Part shown: positions 33,851 to 46,000 of the stretch, in pieces
Numbering within the stretch: position 1 is the first letter of the stretch
Layout: every line of letters begins with the position of its first letter
Origin: Aristolochia californica
Taxonomy: Eukaryota > Streptophyta > Magnoliopsida > Piperales > Aristolochiaceae
NCBI GenBank assembly: GCA_029961685.1
Contig: JARWKL010000006.1
Span: 1,178,001 to 1,242,000 of the forward strand
Length of the DNA: 64,000 nt
Reading direction: 5' to 3'
Notes under the pieces: model-generated
What the model was told of the DNA's origin: nothing
What the model saw: the letters and a program-made list of their open reading frames with translations, nothing else
Database searches by the model: none
Position numbers and translations under genes: made by a program

Positions 33851-36066
33851 TTTTTTTTTCTTTTGAGGGTGATGGAACCTTCTCTAATAACGTGAGAGGG
33901 AGTACCATTTACTATAGATACGATATGTTGTTCAGATGGTTTCATCATTTAAACATGATGATTGTCAAAGGTCATATAATCAATAGCACTAGAATCAATT
34001 ATCCATTCACTATTTCTACTAGGAGCGGAAGTATTAAGAACCTTACCAGATGTAACAATTAAAGTTGATGCATCCTCAGTCATGTGAGAGGTGGAGGGTT
34101 CTGCTACTGCAACGGAAGCATGATTATTTGGTTTAGAGTTTCGTTTGCGAAGTGCTTTGGTAAGATCCCACCATTCTGGATACCCAAGAAGTTCATAGCT
34201 TCTTGACTTTGTATGTCCAGTCTCACCAAAGTGAGTACAAATATGCTCTGATTTTGCTGCTCCAATCTCAGAGCTACGATTCTGAGATCCTGATGCCAAA
34301 TTTTGATCACTGGTAGGACCAGTTAGTCGAGTTGTTTTAAGCTTAGCTCATCATGCCACCATTGTAAATGACTCAACACGATCAACTTCACCATTTAAAG
34401 TGGTTCTACGAACGGAGTCACAACGTACTTAAGCATAGGCTTCTTCAAGATCTAATATCGGGTCCTTTCTGAGAATTTCACCTTGGATTTGTTCGAATTT
34501 TGCATCTAATCCGTTTAAGAAAATGTGTACATGCAATCTTTCAACGGATTTTCTATAGGCAATAACATTATCAGGATATTTCATTAGAATTCTATCACGA
34601 TGATCAAGTTCTTGGAAAATTTCCACAAGATCACCATAATACGTTAACAGAGGGCGACCAGTTTGTTTGGTGGAGAAAGTTCTCTGATTTAATGAAAAAA
34701 TTTGTGATTCATCTGACCCATCGTAGAAAGTTTTGGCTAGAGCATTCTACATTTCACATGCGGTGCGTAGCCGAATATATCACTTCATAATATATGATGA
34801 CATAGAGGTTATCAACCACCCCTTGACCTTTTGATTTTTGGTATACCACTTCATATAGGATGCATCAGTATCTTGTGGGAGTGATGTTTTCGCTATAATA
34901 TATTCGAGCTTCTCACGTCCTACAATTTACATCTCCATGATTTGGAACCATACATCGTAGTTTACTTTTGTAAGAATGACACTGGTTATAAACCAGAGTT
35001 TTTAGATTGAACATGAATAATCGGTGTTAATTCCTTCGACATGATGCAAGAAGATCGATGGTGATCAGGATAAAATAAACACCCACCTGGTTCAATCCGT
35101 TCCACTTCTTGCCACTAGGTTGACTCGATTTGGGTCTCTGATTCTAGTCCAGTCTGAGAACTTGGTCCGGTCTGCTTCTTGTTTCTAGGTTGACCCGGTT
35201 TGGGCCGTGATCGTGGTCCAGTCCGAGTCCGGGTCCCGGTCCAAGTCACTGGTAGAATGAAAAAATTCACAGGACCTAAGTTTAAGGAAAGAGATTAATT
35301 TTTTTTTGTACCAATGTCTTCTTTGTTCACGGCGACGGCAGTGCATCTTCTTCTTTGCTAGGCTGGTAGTGCGATCGTTGGCGACGTTCAAAAATTTTGA
35401 TGTTTTTTTTTCATACCAACATCGTCTTCGTTCACGGCGCTTACAATGTGTCTCCTTCTTCGTCGGGATGATGGTGTAGTTTGTTGGAAAGCCGAGTAGT
35501 GGCTATGCTGCTGGTGTAGTTTGTTGGAAAGTTGAGCGATGGCTCGGCTGCGGTTGTCAACGGCATTCATAAGTTTCGCCGGAGTGGGTGACAACATCAG
35601 TGAAGGAGATGAATGGAGAGCACTACTGAACAGTGTTGTTCACAACAACTACAGAGTAGACCTGCTCTATTTTTTTCAACGACTTGAGATTAATGCAGGA
35701 CAGAGCTGCTACTCTGTTCTTCAGCAACGGGAAGGGACTAGGATTAATACAGGACAAAGTTGTTGCTCTGTTCTTTGGCGACGGGAAGGGACTGAGATTG
35801 ATACGGGACAAAGCTGTTGCTCTATTTTTCGACGACGGAAAGGAGAAGGAGAAGGATTCTCCTACTCTGATACCAACTCAAAAATAAGATTTCAATTTTC
35901 GTTGTATTGCTATTCACATCGTCTAGCTTAAATAGCCGTTTTACAAATTGTATACATGGAATAATTGAAAGAGATTACAATGATTACACAATTTCAAGGA
36001 TTGCAAGATATTAATCTCTAAGGAAAAGATAACCTGTATAAGGGAAGAAATCACAACAAGACCTAC
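33851..36066 (-). mobile_element. copia 5' remnant: LTR, gag, zinc knuckle, protease
   Basis: On the minus strand, from right: an LTR-like segment (35876 to about 36066), reverse primer site ACTCTGATACCA (35864-35875), then gag pieces in several frames (RLHVHIFLNGLDAKFEQI near 34470-34560) and CTHFGETGHTKSRSYELLG, a degenerate zinc knuckle (34180-34245). The protease motif EWIIDSSAIDYMT lies at about 33970-34010. Everything downstream (integrase, RT) is missing. Its right edge sits within exon 2 of DUF247 copy F. Confidence 0.75.
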
Positions 36067-36622
36067 ATCTTTGTTTCATAGAGCTGGCATCAAGTTCAGG
36101 AAAAAAGTAGTGGGATTCTATCATGGACTTCACGTTCGATAAGCGCAATGGAATTCTAAGCGTACCACCGATTGAGGTGTATCAAGACGAAGTAAGTAAG
36201 ACGTTGAACATGGTAGTGTATAAGTGGCTACACCCACGCCACGAAATTAGTGCCTACATATACTTCATCGCTAGTTTCGTCAAGGCCAAAGAGGATGTTT
36301 CGTTGTTTCAATCTGCACAAGTCTTATCAACATATGTTTCCAACGATGGAAAGGTCGTGGAGCTCCTGCAAAAGCTACGTAACGATATGATGTACATTCC
36401 TCATAGCTGGTTTGAGCAATTAAGAATCAACATGGAAGAATTTGGCCAAAAAAAATGAGGAAGTGGAATAGGCGATTTCGTGGTTGGAGAATTGACTTTA
36501 AAGTGACCTACTTCAAGAATCCATGGACTTGCACGTCTCTTCTTGCTGCTTTTGTTCTCGTAGCACTCATTGTGCTCGGTACCATCTACACTCTCATGTC
36601 GTATTATAAACCTAGAAAGTAA
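36066..36622 (+). pseudogene. DUF247 copy F, 3' remnant
   Basis: The remnant starts at CATCTTTGTTTCATAGAG, equivalent to an internal point of D2 exon 2, and reads ISAYIYFIASFVKAKEDV-like sequence to 36458. There an A run (CCAAAAAAAATGAGG) shifts the frame. The other frame continues with FKVTYFKNPWTCTSLLAA and the membrane segment to a stop at 36620. A separate break lies at GGAAAAAAGTAGTGGG near 36100. Exon 1 is absent, cut off by the copia remnant. It is closest to D2, and similarity extends into the 3' flank for about 130 bp. Confidence 0.85.
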
Positions 36623-37143
36623 TGAAAAGGAATTGTTTTATCCTATTAATGACGTCAAGGGGAGGGAGGAATCCTTTGTCCCCCTCGTGTAAACATAAAA
36701 TGAATTTCAACAGTATTATGAAATTCCTAATTCGTTCAAGAGTTCAACTCCACTATCTCTGTACCGAAGGGATTATTCAAAAGTTCAATTGCCCACTATC
36801 CTTACATATAAGGGAATAATAGATTAGACCTAAAAAAGTGGTAAACCGCTAACAAATAAATAGAAGAGGCAAGTTCATAACTTGGAGGATCAACTTTAAA
36901 CTAACATACTTCAAGAATCCATGGAGTTTCAAAAAATGAATCATCTACATATACCCATAATACTAAATATATATAATAGTAAAATTAAATATTTATATAA
37001 TCATAATTTTAAATATGAATTTATTTTTTTAATTTCTTGTAGTGAAACGTTATTGAAAGCAAGAAAATCAAATAAAAAAGCTCAAATGATTGTAAAAAAA
37101 AACATTAAACGGTTACTTTTAAGCCATTAGCTAACTTATCTTA

Positions 37144-37197
<54 letters not shown>

Positions 37198-37415
37198 ATA
37201 CTTTGGTTTTTGTCATTATATTTTTCTAAAAAAAATATGTATCGAAAGGGTATTTCGTTGGTTTTAATTATGCATAAGAGGCGTTCGTGAATCGTTAGCA
37301 AACCTCCGGCTAAACGACGCGAGCGTCTTCTTTTGCTCCAGACTCTGGTTAATTGCTGGCATTTCTCTCTCCTCGTTTTCAGGGAGGTTTCTCTCTTACT
37401 CTCAAGGCGACAAAA
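36623..37415. other. spacer before the At1g32220-like gene
   Basis: AT-rich, with a TA microsatellite at 37149-37194. The last 150 bp are probably the promoter/5'UTR of the next gene. The short frame at 36921-37130 is not supported. Confidence 0.45.
37149..37194. repeat. (TA)n microsatellite
   Basis: About 22 uninterrupted AT units upstream of the gene at 37416. Confidence 0.9.
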
Positions 37416-40400
37416 ATGGCGTCCTTCTCTGCATTCGCGCCAGTCTCTTCACCCTCTTTTCCTTCACATCGCAGCCTGTATCTAACTCGCCGCCCAATTC
37501 GGCTCCCGTCTTCTCGTATCCAAAACCGGTGAGAGAAATATGTTCCTTCTCAAGCTAGTACCATTCCTCTGACAGACCTGTTCGATTTATCTCTCTTTTT
37601 TTTTTTTTTTGTTCTGAGCGTTGAACTAGTGGGCGTATTGATGATGGTATAACTGTAAGTCCTGGCTTGGGTTAGGAATTCTTGAAGAGAGTAGTTTAAT
37701 TTAATTGAGTGCTTTAAACTCATTAGAGACAGTAGAGGAGTCCAAATTGTTTGACGCTTAGAAGAATGGAATTGCTCTCAGCCCACGACTCCATTTGTTA
37801 CCTTTGGCATGGAGAATTCATTGTATTAGGACCATTTCATGGTGGTAATTGATGTTGGAATGACTTGTCTTTAATATGCATGCTGCGCCTTCACTAACAG
37901 ACCGGTCATTTGGCGCAATGGTAAGTAACATGGTATTAGAGCAGGTGGTCTCAAGTTCAAGTCCCGCTCCCCCTGTTTGTTTCGTCCCCGCATAGGTGGG
38001 ACTTTATCTTTGGCCGTCCCCGTATAGGTGGGATTGTGCATTTGCATTTGTACACGGGTGTTCCCCGTGCGGGGGAGTGTTGGAATGACTTGTCTTTAAT
38101 ATGCATGTTGCGTCTTCGCTAACAGACCGGTCTTTTGGCGCAATGGTAAGTAACAATTGAACCTCCGATGGAGAGCTCAGCTGTTGTCTATTGTCTAGGC
38201 AAGTAAAACAAGACAGTGAAATGGTCCATAATGATGCATTATGGTTAAGCAATCTCACCTGTCCATGATTCCTGCTGTCTGATCAATGTCATAAGGTCAA
38301 GCTGTTCAAAGGTTCATTGGATTGCACATCAATATAGAATCTTGAGTGATTTCTATTCACAAACCAACACGTCAGTTGGGCAATCTCTTACAGGACATGC
38401 AATTTATACAGACCCATAGTTGAGTCCTAAAGGCAAGAGAGATGTATGATATGCTATAACTGAAGCTCTTTGGTTGCGAGAACGGTGTAGTTACTGACAT
38501 TTATTAATGTGTTTGAAAAGGGTTACCGACACTTATTATGCTTATAACAAGTTTTCCTTGCTTACAGCTTGAGCAGGATGAATCTCAGATGCAACTATTC
38601 TGGTGCAAACATACAAGAGGAGTATGCTCGTGATGCAATAGACGTGTCAGCTGAAGTGAAAACTGAAAGGGTCCGTCTTTACATAAATATAAAATAGTCT
38701 CACATAAATCCAGGATTTTCTCTTCCATTTTGACAGTGTTTTTTGGTATCACATGAACGGTAAATTATAAAATTTGACTATATTATTCTCTGTGGTAGGT
38801 TGTAGTCTTGGGAGGCAATGGTTTTGTTGGTTCAGCAATATGCAGAGCTGCTGTGTCCAAAGGCATAGAAGCAGTCAGCCTAAGCAGGTGCATTCAAAAA
38901 CTCTACATGGATCTATTTGTCAAGAGTGAATACCCATGTTTCACAAGACCAGCCACATTCTGAATATTGTTAAGTTCCTGTGGCCATGGCCTGTGTTCTT
39001 GATTAACCTGCAAACTGAAGGTTGGATCACAAAATTTTCTGCATAAATAAATGGCACTCTTGCTTTCTGCAGTTCAGATGGGTTTCTTGTTGATTATAAG
39101 GCATCTTATTTCTTGCCCTCTAGTTATAAAAAAATCAGAATCTTAATGTTGAAAATGGTTTCAGGTCAGGCCGTCCTTCGTACTCCGATTCGTGGGTCGA
39201 CCAGGTCACATGGGTGACAGGCACGATCTGTTCTTCTATTTCCAGATCCTATTTGGAGGCATCAAGTTCTTTTATGCTTTTGGAGTTCTGCAGTTTCATT
39301 TTTTTGGGGCTCCATAAATGCTTATATTGGCTCTCCCTGAACAATGTGCAAAGGGATCATTATTTAAACATTAAAATTTTAAAAACTCTTAAAAATGGTG
39401 TTCAGGGATCTGTTGATATGCCATTAAATATAATTTTGTAGTCTCAAGTAACTTGTTGTTGATAAGGCTAAGTTATAACCAGAATGTTGATGGTCAAAGG
39501 AGCAACTAATTTTGAGTATGGTATGGTTTCCCCAGAATGCATTTGTGTCATCTTGGTTAAGAGCCTTTTTTAGTTGAATTGTCACTTTCATGCAATTCCT
39601 TTGTCAATGTATGCAACTTATTCTTTTTTTTTTTGGTAAAGCATTGACAATTTGTCGGATTTGATGCTTTTAAGAGTGACAATGTAGTTCGTCAACCCTA
39701 CCATCTTGTCACTATAGTCATGCATGACTATGTTATACTCTGACTTTGCCTTTATTATCTACAGGTGATGTTTCCTACGCAAGTTGGGATGAAATACTTG
39801 TTGGGGCTACTGCTGTAGTTTCAACTATTGGGGGTTTTGGTACAGATGAGCAGATGAAGAGGATAAATGGTGAAGCCAATATCACAGCAGTGAATGCAGC
39901 AAAGGATTATGGTAATTGATTCCTCAGATCAACTTTTGAAGCAATGAGGAAAGATCCACATAACGCTTGAGAATTTTTGCAATTGCAAGCAAACCCTACA
40001 TTATGTCTGTGGGTTATTATGAAAGAAGAATAAATTCTAAGTTTCTAAGATTCATTGAAAGTGTATTGGGGTATTGAAATGCATTTATGAACCCTTAAAA
40101 AACTATAAAGCTAGTATGCTAGGAGGAAAATTTAACTTTTCTATTCAGAGGAATTAGGTTTTGGTACTGGTTGCATTGGTGGGTTATGGGCTCACAGTGA
40201 ACCATAAAATTGTGTCACCAGCTTTTATGAATTCATATGAAAAAAGGCCTATTAAATATATTGAATCTTAAAAGTAACAAACTAGTATGACTAATTCAAT
40301 AATGGAAGGAAACAAATTTATAATAGTCCTAAAATAAATTATAATTTCAATTGCTTGCACGTGCTGGTCATGAGCTCAGAATGATCCTTTAAGATTGTGT

Positions 40401-42312
40401 AGCAACAACTTGCATGGGTCTACATGATGGGAACTGCCATGGGCACTTCCTAGTTTTGGATCTTTCCTAAATATGTCACTTTTGCCTTGTATTTATTATG
40501 TATTCTGATGTGTGGATACTCACAGCCACATTTTCCATGTTTGTGACATGTTGTATAGGTTTTCCCGAACTAACATGTTAGTTTCTCTTTGACCAAATCA
40601 TAGATATTTTATCAATTCTGCCTTGCCAATCTTTTCTACTTGACTGTCCACTGGAAATCTCACATAGACATAGATATCAAAAAGTCGTTTCTTTTGCATG
40701 TCAGGTCTCTTTGACATACACGAATTATCAAAGTTTTGCTTCTGTCTTATTGAGTCTCCACATGAAGTCTCAAGTTGATGTAGAGTTACAGGAAAAGAGT
40801 TTTAATAATGCTACGGCCTTTATTGATTTGGAGAAAGTTTTTGGTATGAGTACCTGGAAACTGGAGTTGATGGGCTTCAGAATTGTCCAGAAACATTGTG
40901 CTGATATCATTCTAGATATGTGGGAATCTACCAGAACAAGAGAAAACTGGGTGAATTTTCTTACCATTGGTTTACACCAAGAGTCAGCCTTCTTTGCTAT
41001 AAGTTGCTTGTGAACACTATAGTGTGAATTGACAGCTTTAGAGAAGGGTTAACATAAAAATAGAATATTGAGCCAGGTCTAAAAAAGAATTCAAAATTAT
41101 TCTATCTGGTGTTCACCATATAAGCTGCAAAACTAATGGACAAATTCATGAAAATATGACTTGCAGGTTTAAGTTCAAGCTAAACCCAGTGGATTGGACC
41201 TTTAGCTCAATGACCACATGGGAGGATTTCTAGCATAAGGTCCTAGGATCATTTTGTTTGTCCTGGGGAGAGCATTGAGCGGAAGAAGTTACTAAGTGAG
41301 GCTCAACTAGGATCTACAAGTACAACATGCAGTGAGATACAAGGAAAATACTGAGGAAAATGAGAAAACAGAGCAAGGATATAAAACAGCAAGATTGAAA
41401 ATAAAACATGAGTCACAGATGAAAGAAGCTTCTGATAGCGAGATGCTAGTGGGAAAAGAATCCATGTTGTCAACATAGTCAGAAAAGGGTTTTGATGACA
41501 TTGATGATGATACATAAGGAGTTCCACTCAAATACACACATGCTTATGGTTCAAGGTGTCTCATTCATAGATCAAGGCATTGTATCAAACTAAACAAATT
41601 TACCAAGTATGGAACTGTGTTTCTCAAACTCTTGTATAAGACTAATGGCCTTATGATCAAATAAGTTTCGTGTGGTCAATGCTGTTGTATTTCACAATAT
41701 ATTTGCCTCGGTAGCTACCCATAATGCATGATTTGGACCTCTAGTGTATGCTTGGTCACAGCTTGATTTTCACTATCAAGACATGGATCCTTAACACAAC
41801 TGCTTTGATCTACAGGAGTGCCAAAGTTCATTTTGATATCTGTTCATGATTACAATCTCCCATCATTTCTTCTTTCTTCTGGATACTTCACTGGAAAGAG
41901 ACAAGCAGAATCAGAGGTTCTCTCAAAATACCCAAATTCAGGTTCTGTTATTTTCACATCCTTCGTGCATTCTGATTTTCCACAATCATAATCACCATAA
42001 AAAGTAAACCTAACATAATCTAACCTGTCAGGTGTTGTACTGAGGCCTGGTTTTATTTATGGCAAAAGAAGAGTAAACGGGTTGGAAGTACCCCTTGATC
42101 TGGTTGGGGAGCCATTGGATAAATTTCTCAAAGCAGCAGAAAATCTTATCAGACCTTTGAAATCCCTCCCTGCATCTGATGTTCTCTTGGCACCGCCTGT
42201 GAGTGTTGATGATGTTGCATGGGCGACCATTAATGCAGTCTTGGATGAGGATGTCTTTGGTGTTTTCACAATTGAGCAAATTAAGGAAGCTGCAGCTAAA
42301 GTTAGGGTATAA
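37416..42312 (+). CDS. chloroplast Rossmann-fold protein, At1g32220-like
   Basis: Seven exons: 37416-37528, 38568-38670, 38799-38887, 39165-39220, 39765-39911, 41816-41941, 42032-42312; 304 residues, all phases consistent. The N-terminus (MASFSAFAPVSSPSF, Ser/Arg-rich) looks like a plastid transit peptide. The NAD(P)-binding motif is VVLGGNGFVGSAI (GxxGxxG), about residue 75. Later landmarks are WVTGDVSYASWDEIL, STIGGFG, KDYGVPKFILISVHDYN and SGYFTGKRQAE (YxxxK-like). The C-terminus is FTIEQIKEAAAKVRV. The order and wording match my recollection of Arabidopsis At1g32220, a plastid protein of the extended/atypical SDR type reported in plastoglobules; its reaction is unknown. Exon 4 ends with a GC donor (see findings). 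Intron 1 holds a TRIM and intron 5 a LINE fragment. Confidence 0.92.
37848..38160 (+). mobile_element. TRIM retrotransposon, 303 bp, in intron 1
   Basis: The element (37853-38155) has 78-bp direct repeats (37853-37930 and 38078-38155), TGTTGGAATGACTTG to AAGTAACA, with about four differences. The primer site TGGTATTAGAGC starts at 37931 and a purine tract GCGGGGGAG precedes the second repeat. Target duplication ATTGA is perfect (37848-37852 and 38156-38160). The interior is 147 bp, with two copies of a CCCCG(C/T)ATAGGTGGGA word, and is non-coding. The copied gene fragment at about 29969 shows the empty site. Confidence 0.95.
40770..41013 (+). mobile_element. LINE-type reverse transcriptase fragment
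   Basis: The + strand reads AFIDLEKVFGMSTWKLELMG then DIILDMWESTRTR and LTIGLHQESAFF. These match the order FIDLEKAYD...MYEG...GLHQGSALSP of plant LINE-derived reverse transcriptases. The catalytic Asp-Asp region is absent. It lies in intron 5 of the At1g32220-like gene, in the same orientation, and is a short relic. Confidence 0.7.
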
Positions 42313-43008
42313 AGCAGTGCTACTGTTTGAGGTCAATCGTTTAATGCGGATTACAGAAGATTTAGGATTCCCATTACTTGGTGCACATCAGCCATGAACC
42401 ATATAACTTGTTTTGTGAAGTTCATGTAAAGCACTTGTAACTTCCAGTGCTTAGCCATTATATTTTAAAGTTTTGGTTATTTTGTCACCTAATGGAGGTG
42501 CCAAAACATTTAACCCTGTCCATTATCTTCATGAGCATTCCAGTGGCATATTGGCTTCTCCTGTCAGGTTGATTCGTGTGAAACTGAGTGCAGAAAAGTA
42601 AGACTTTCCCGTGAAAAAGAGCCAAACCAGGTTGTACCTTTTACGTGCTTAATACAAATTCCTATATTTAATTGCAGGAAAAGTCTATATTTTCATTCTT
42701 TAGAGGTTCTTGTGGACTTTCTCAGAAAGAAAGAAAAAAATTCCACTGAAGTTTATGTGAACTGGCCAAGTCAAAAGCAAACCCAAGTCGTACAAAAACT
42801 TTTTGATTCTTTTTCTTTTGTTTATTTGATTCTAACATAAGTAGTAGCTTCATGTGCAAGTCATAGGAACACCTTGTAGAACACGTTAACCAAAATGCTA
42901 AGCTTGGTTACATTCAGAAGAATCTACTACTGTGACCGTTGGATGATCTCTTCTTTCCTTGTTAAACCCAAAGCATAGACAAGAAAAGTGCAGCAACGTA
43001 GCCATGAG
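42313..43008. other. convergent 3' ends, no further gene
   Basis: About 700 bp separate the stop codons of two convergent genes. It must hold both 3'UTRs. No repeat is recognised. Confidence 0.5.
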
Positions 43009-46000
43009 CTACTTGCCTCTTGGAATCGACTGTTCCACAAGATACCTGCACAAAAGATGGACTATGAGAGATGTTCGAGTAACAAATAAAAATATACCAG
43101 CTACCACAATTTGGCATTCTTGCTCAAATACTTCTTTGATGCCTAAAGAACATGGCCGCATAACTAGAATTAAGTACAACAAGAGTGCTGTCTGTAAACA
43201 TTCCACTCCTAACTAGTGTGGAGAACGCTAAGCAAGTTAACTACAAGTAGAACAGATTTGTCAGATTGACACACAGGAACTAGCATAGAAAATAAAAGAA
43301 TGAAAGATTTGGCCCATTGCAGATGAGAAGAATTATCTTCTCATGACGACAAGATAACAATGATAGATGCCGAGTTAACTGTCAAAGTCAGAAATCTCAT
43401 CACAAATGAGGAAGAAATGATGAGACTCATGGATCATTGTCATTGTCAAGATTTTCAGAACATAACAAGACACTTGTTAGAAGTAGATACGTACATAGAA
43501 ATATAAGAAACAATGACACTGTGAGACAAATAAACATCTTCTTTTTTAAAAAAAACATGAGACAAATAAACATCAATAGCTCAGCAGCAGTGTAACATGG
43601 ATATAATGCCAACAACTAACATCACCCATCTACGCAAGATGTGATTTCAAAGAACATAATGACTTACTTGCCAGTGTAGAAGCCTGCTGAGTACCAGGCA
43701 CTCAGAACTTCAGTCAAGTCAGTACTCGAGGGAGTATTTTGTAACATCTCACCTTCTGGTCTATCATCTGAACTCCCTTGCTTTCCTGAAATTTAAGAAA
43801 TCAAACTTATTATTTGTACCTCATAAATTCCAAGGAAAGAATTGCAAGTATAATCTTCCATAAACAATCTTTCTTCACCATAAAAAAACAAAAGTAAAAC
43901 AAAATAAAGGAAAGATGTATGCATAACATTTTTGTCAAGGCATGGTGAAAAATCCCACATATTTGCCAAGCATGACAAGAAGAAAATAAGCTGGTGTCGT
44001 TGTTCATAGCTCAACATGACATCAACCTAGTATAGTATTTTCACTTCATAAAGCAGAGAATTGATTGCCATCCTAAAATTAAGCAAGGAACTACCCATTG
44101 CATGAAAACAAAAGTAAACAAACACAAATAGGTTACACATCTAAACTTATCTCAATCAAATTAACAAAAAACTATGTCCGCATCTCCCTGAGCAATCTCC
44201 TTCAATCAAATATATATGACCCACATTACTTGATCCAATCACACAAACAAGTTTCTTGGTGAATTAAGGAACATTGTAGAGAATATTTCTTTTGTCAAAG
44301 GGAACCTAACATTAAAAACTAGGTCTTTTTTTCCTTTCAGGAAAACACTTCCCATTTAATGTTTCCCACATTTATAGGCAACTTATATGTATCATAATCA
44401 AACTAAGCAATAGAAATTGCAATATATAAGTGTTAGATACCGCCCACAACAAAAATATGACAAGTCAGTGTAAAAAAATGCTGCACCAACAACTACAACT
44501 ACAACAACAATGAGTAAGACAAAAGTTGACTAGAGAAGTCACGAAGAATAATTTTAAATATCAACCCTGTGGTATGATAAAGAGGTGCATGGGCTGGTCC
44601 TATGACCACAGACTCAAAATTTTATAATGTGCCCTCTGACATAATAAAACATGTCACGCCCATTTATTTTTTTGTTCAACAAATGTAATGTGGAGAAACC
44701 AACCGAAGCTTACTAGGAAACACTTGATAGATGCCAGCCGCACAAGAAAAAGAAGAAATGAAGCCCAAACACACATTTTCTGCAATATTTCTTTTCTTTA
44801 ATGTTTCTGTTATTTTCGCATTTAAGGGAGTAGGACATTTTTAGCCTTCATAGGTTATAACCACTAGGGCTACTTTGGTCTTTTTGAAGATATTTTGTTT
44901 TAAGCATCAATTTAGGCCTGAAATTGGAGCAACCAATGCAGAAAAAAAAAACTCTTGCAACACTATTGCCTTTTTCCTATTCTCTGAAACCATTTCTGCC
45001 CTTTAGGTTCTCAAAAAGGAAACCCTCAATTTCTCAACTATTTGGTGTGCCAAATAGTATCAAAGCAGAATTTTCCCCACAATGGCTGCTGATCAGTGTG
45101 AAGAGAGATGTTGGATGCCCTCCAAAGAAGTTACCACTTTTCAATTTGAGATCAAAATAGTGCCTACAATGATTTTTAGAGAAAGGATACTTCTGCACAC
45201 GTTTCTATTGTAATCCAAACCAAGGTTTTTGAATCACTATAAATCATTTGAGAGATTCAGGTTCCTTATCATTTTGGTATACACTCAAGAGCAAATTGCA
45301 GCAAATAACATAGAAAACATGATAGGTAGAAAAAGCAATGAAACAACAAATCAACAAGAAAAAATGCATCAGCTCACCTTCACGACTAGCAGAAGACACT
45401 GATGCTTTCATCTTCACAGAAGAAAATGCTTTATCAGCTGCACCCATTGCCATTTTGGCAATGTTGTCATCAGCCGGAGAGACAACTCTAGCAGAGTCTA
45501 CTTCGACACAACGACCACCAAGGACACATGGAGGAACCCACGAAGGAGTCCCTAAACAAGGACAAGGATTATAGTTGTAAGAAGGGAAATAACTCGTATA
45601 TGAGGCATCATGTGTCAGAACTTCATTTCCTTGATAGGTAGATGATTGAGCCCATGGTACAGAAGAGGTAGAATCTTCAGGATAGGTATGATAGTTTCCT
45701 GAACTTGCTTGCTGAAGTAGCATAAGAACCTTTTGCCTCTGTTCCTCGAGTTCATTGTATTGTTTAAGAAGTTGAATATACTCCAAAGTGTTTGAATTTG
45801 AGCTGCCCAACTTCTCTTGCACAGGAACACCAGAAAACTTGGTGTCAGTTTCTCTGAGATGTAGTCTGGCACCCTCATGATCTCCTTGAACCAGCAGATG
45901 TTCAGTAGCTGCTGGCTCGCATGTTTCAGTTGTGTTGTTTGGTACACAACTACTAATAGCATCAGCACCCATACTGCATGAAATTATAGGAAAGAGAGAG

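Noticed and set aside
45338..45574. Plus-strand frame over the SMN gene
   Set aside because: It is the antisense shadow of SMN exon 3, whose minus-strand reading is splice-consistent.
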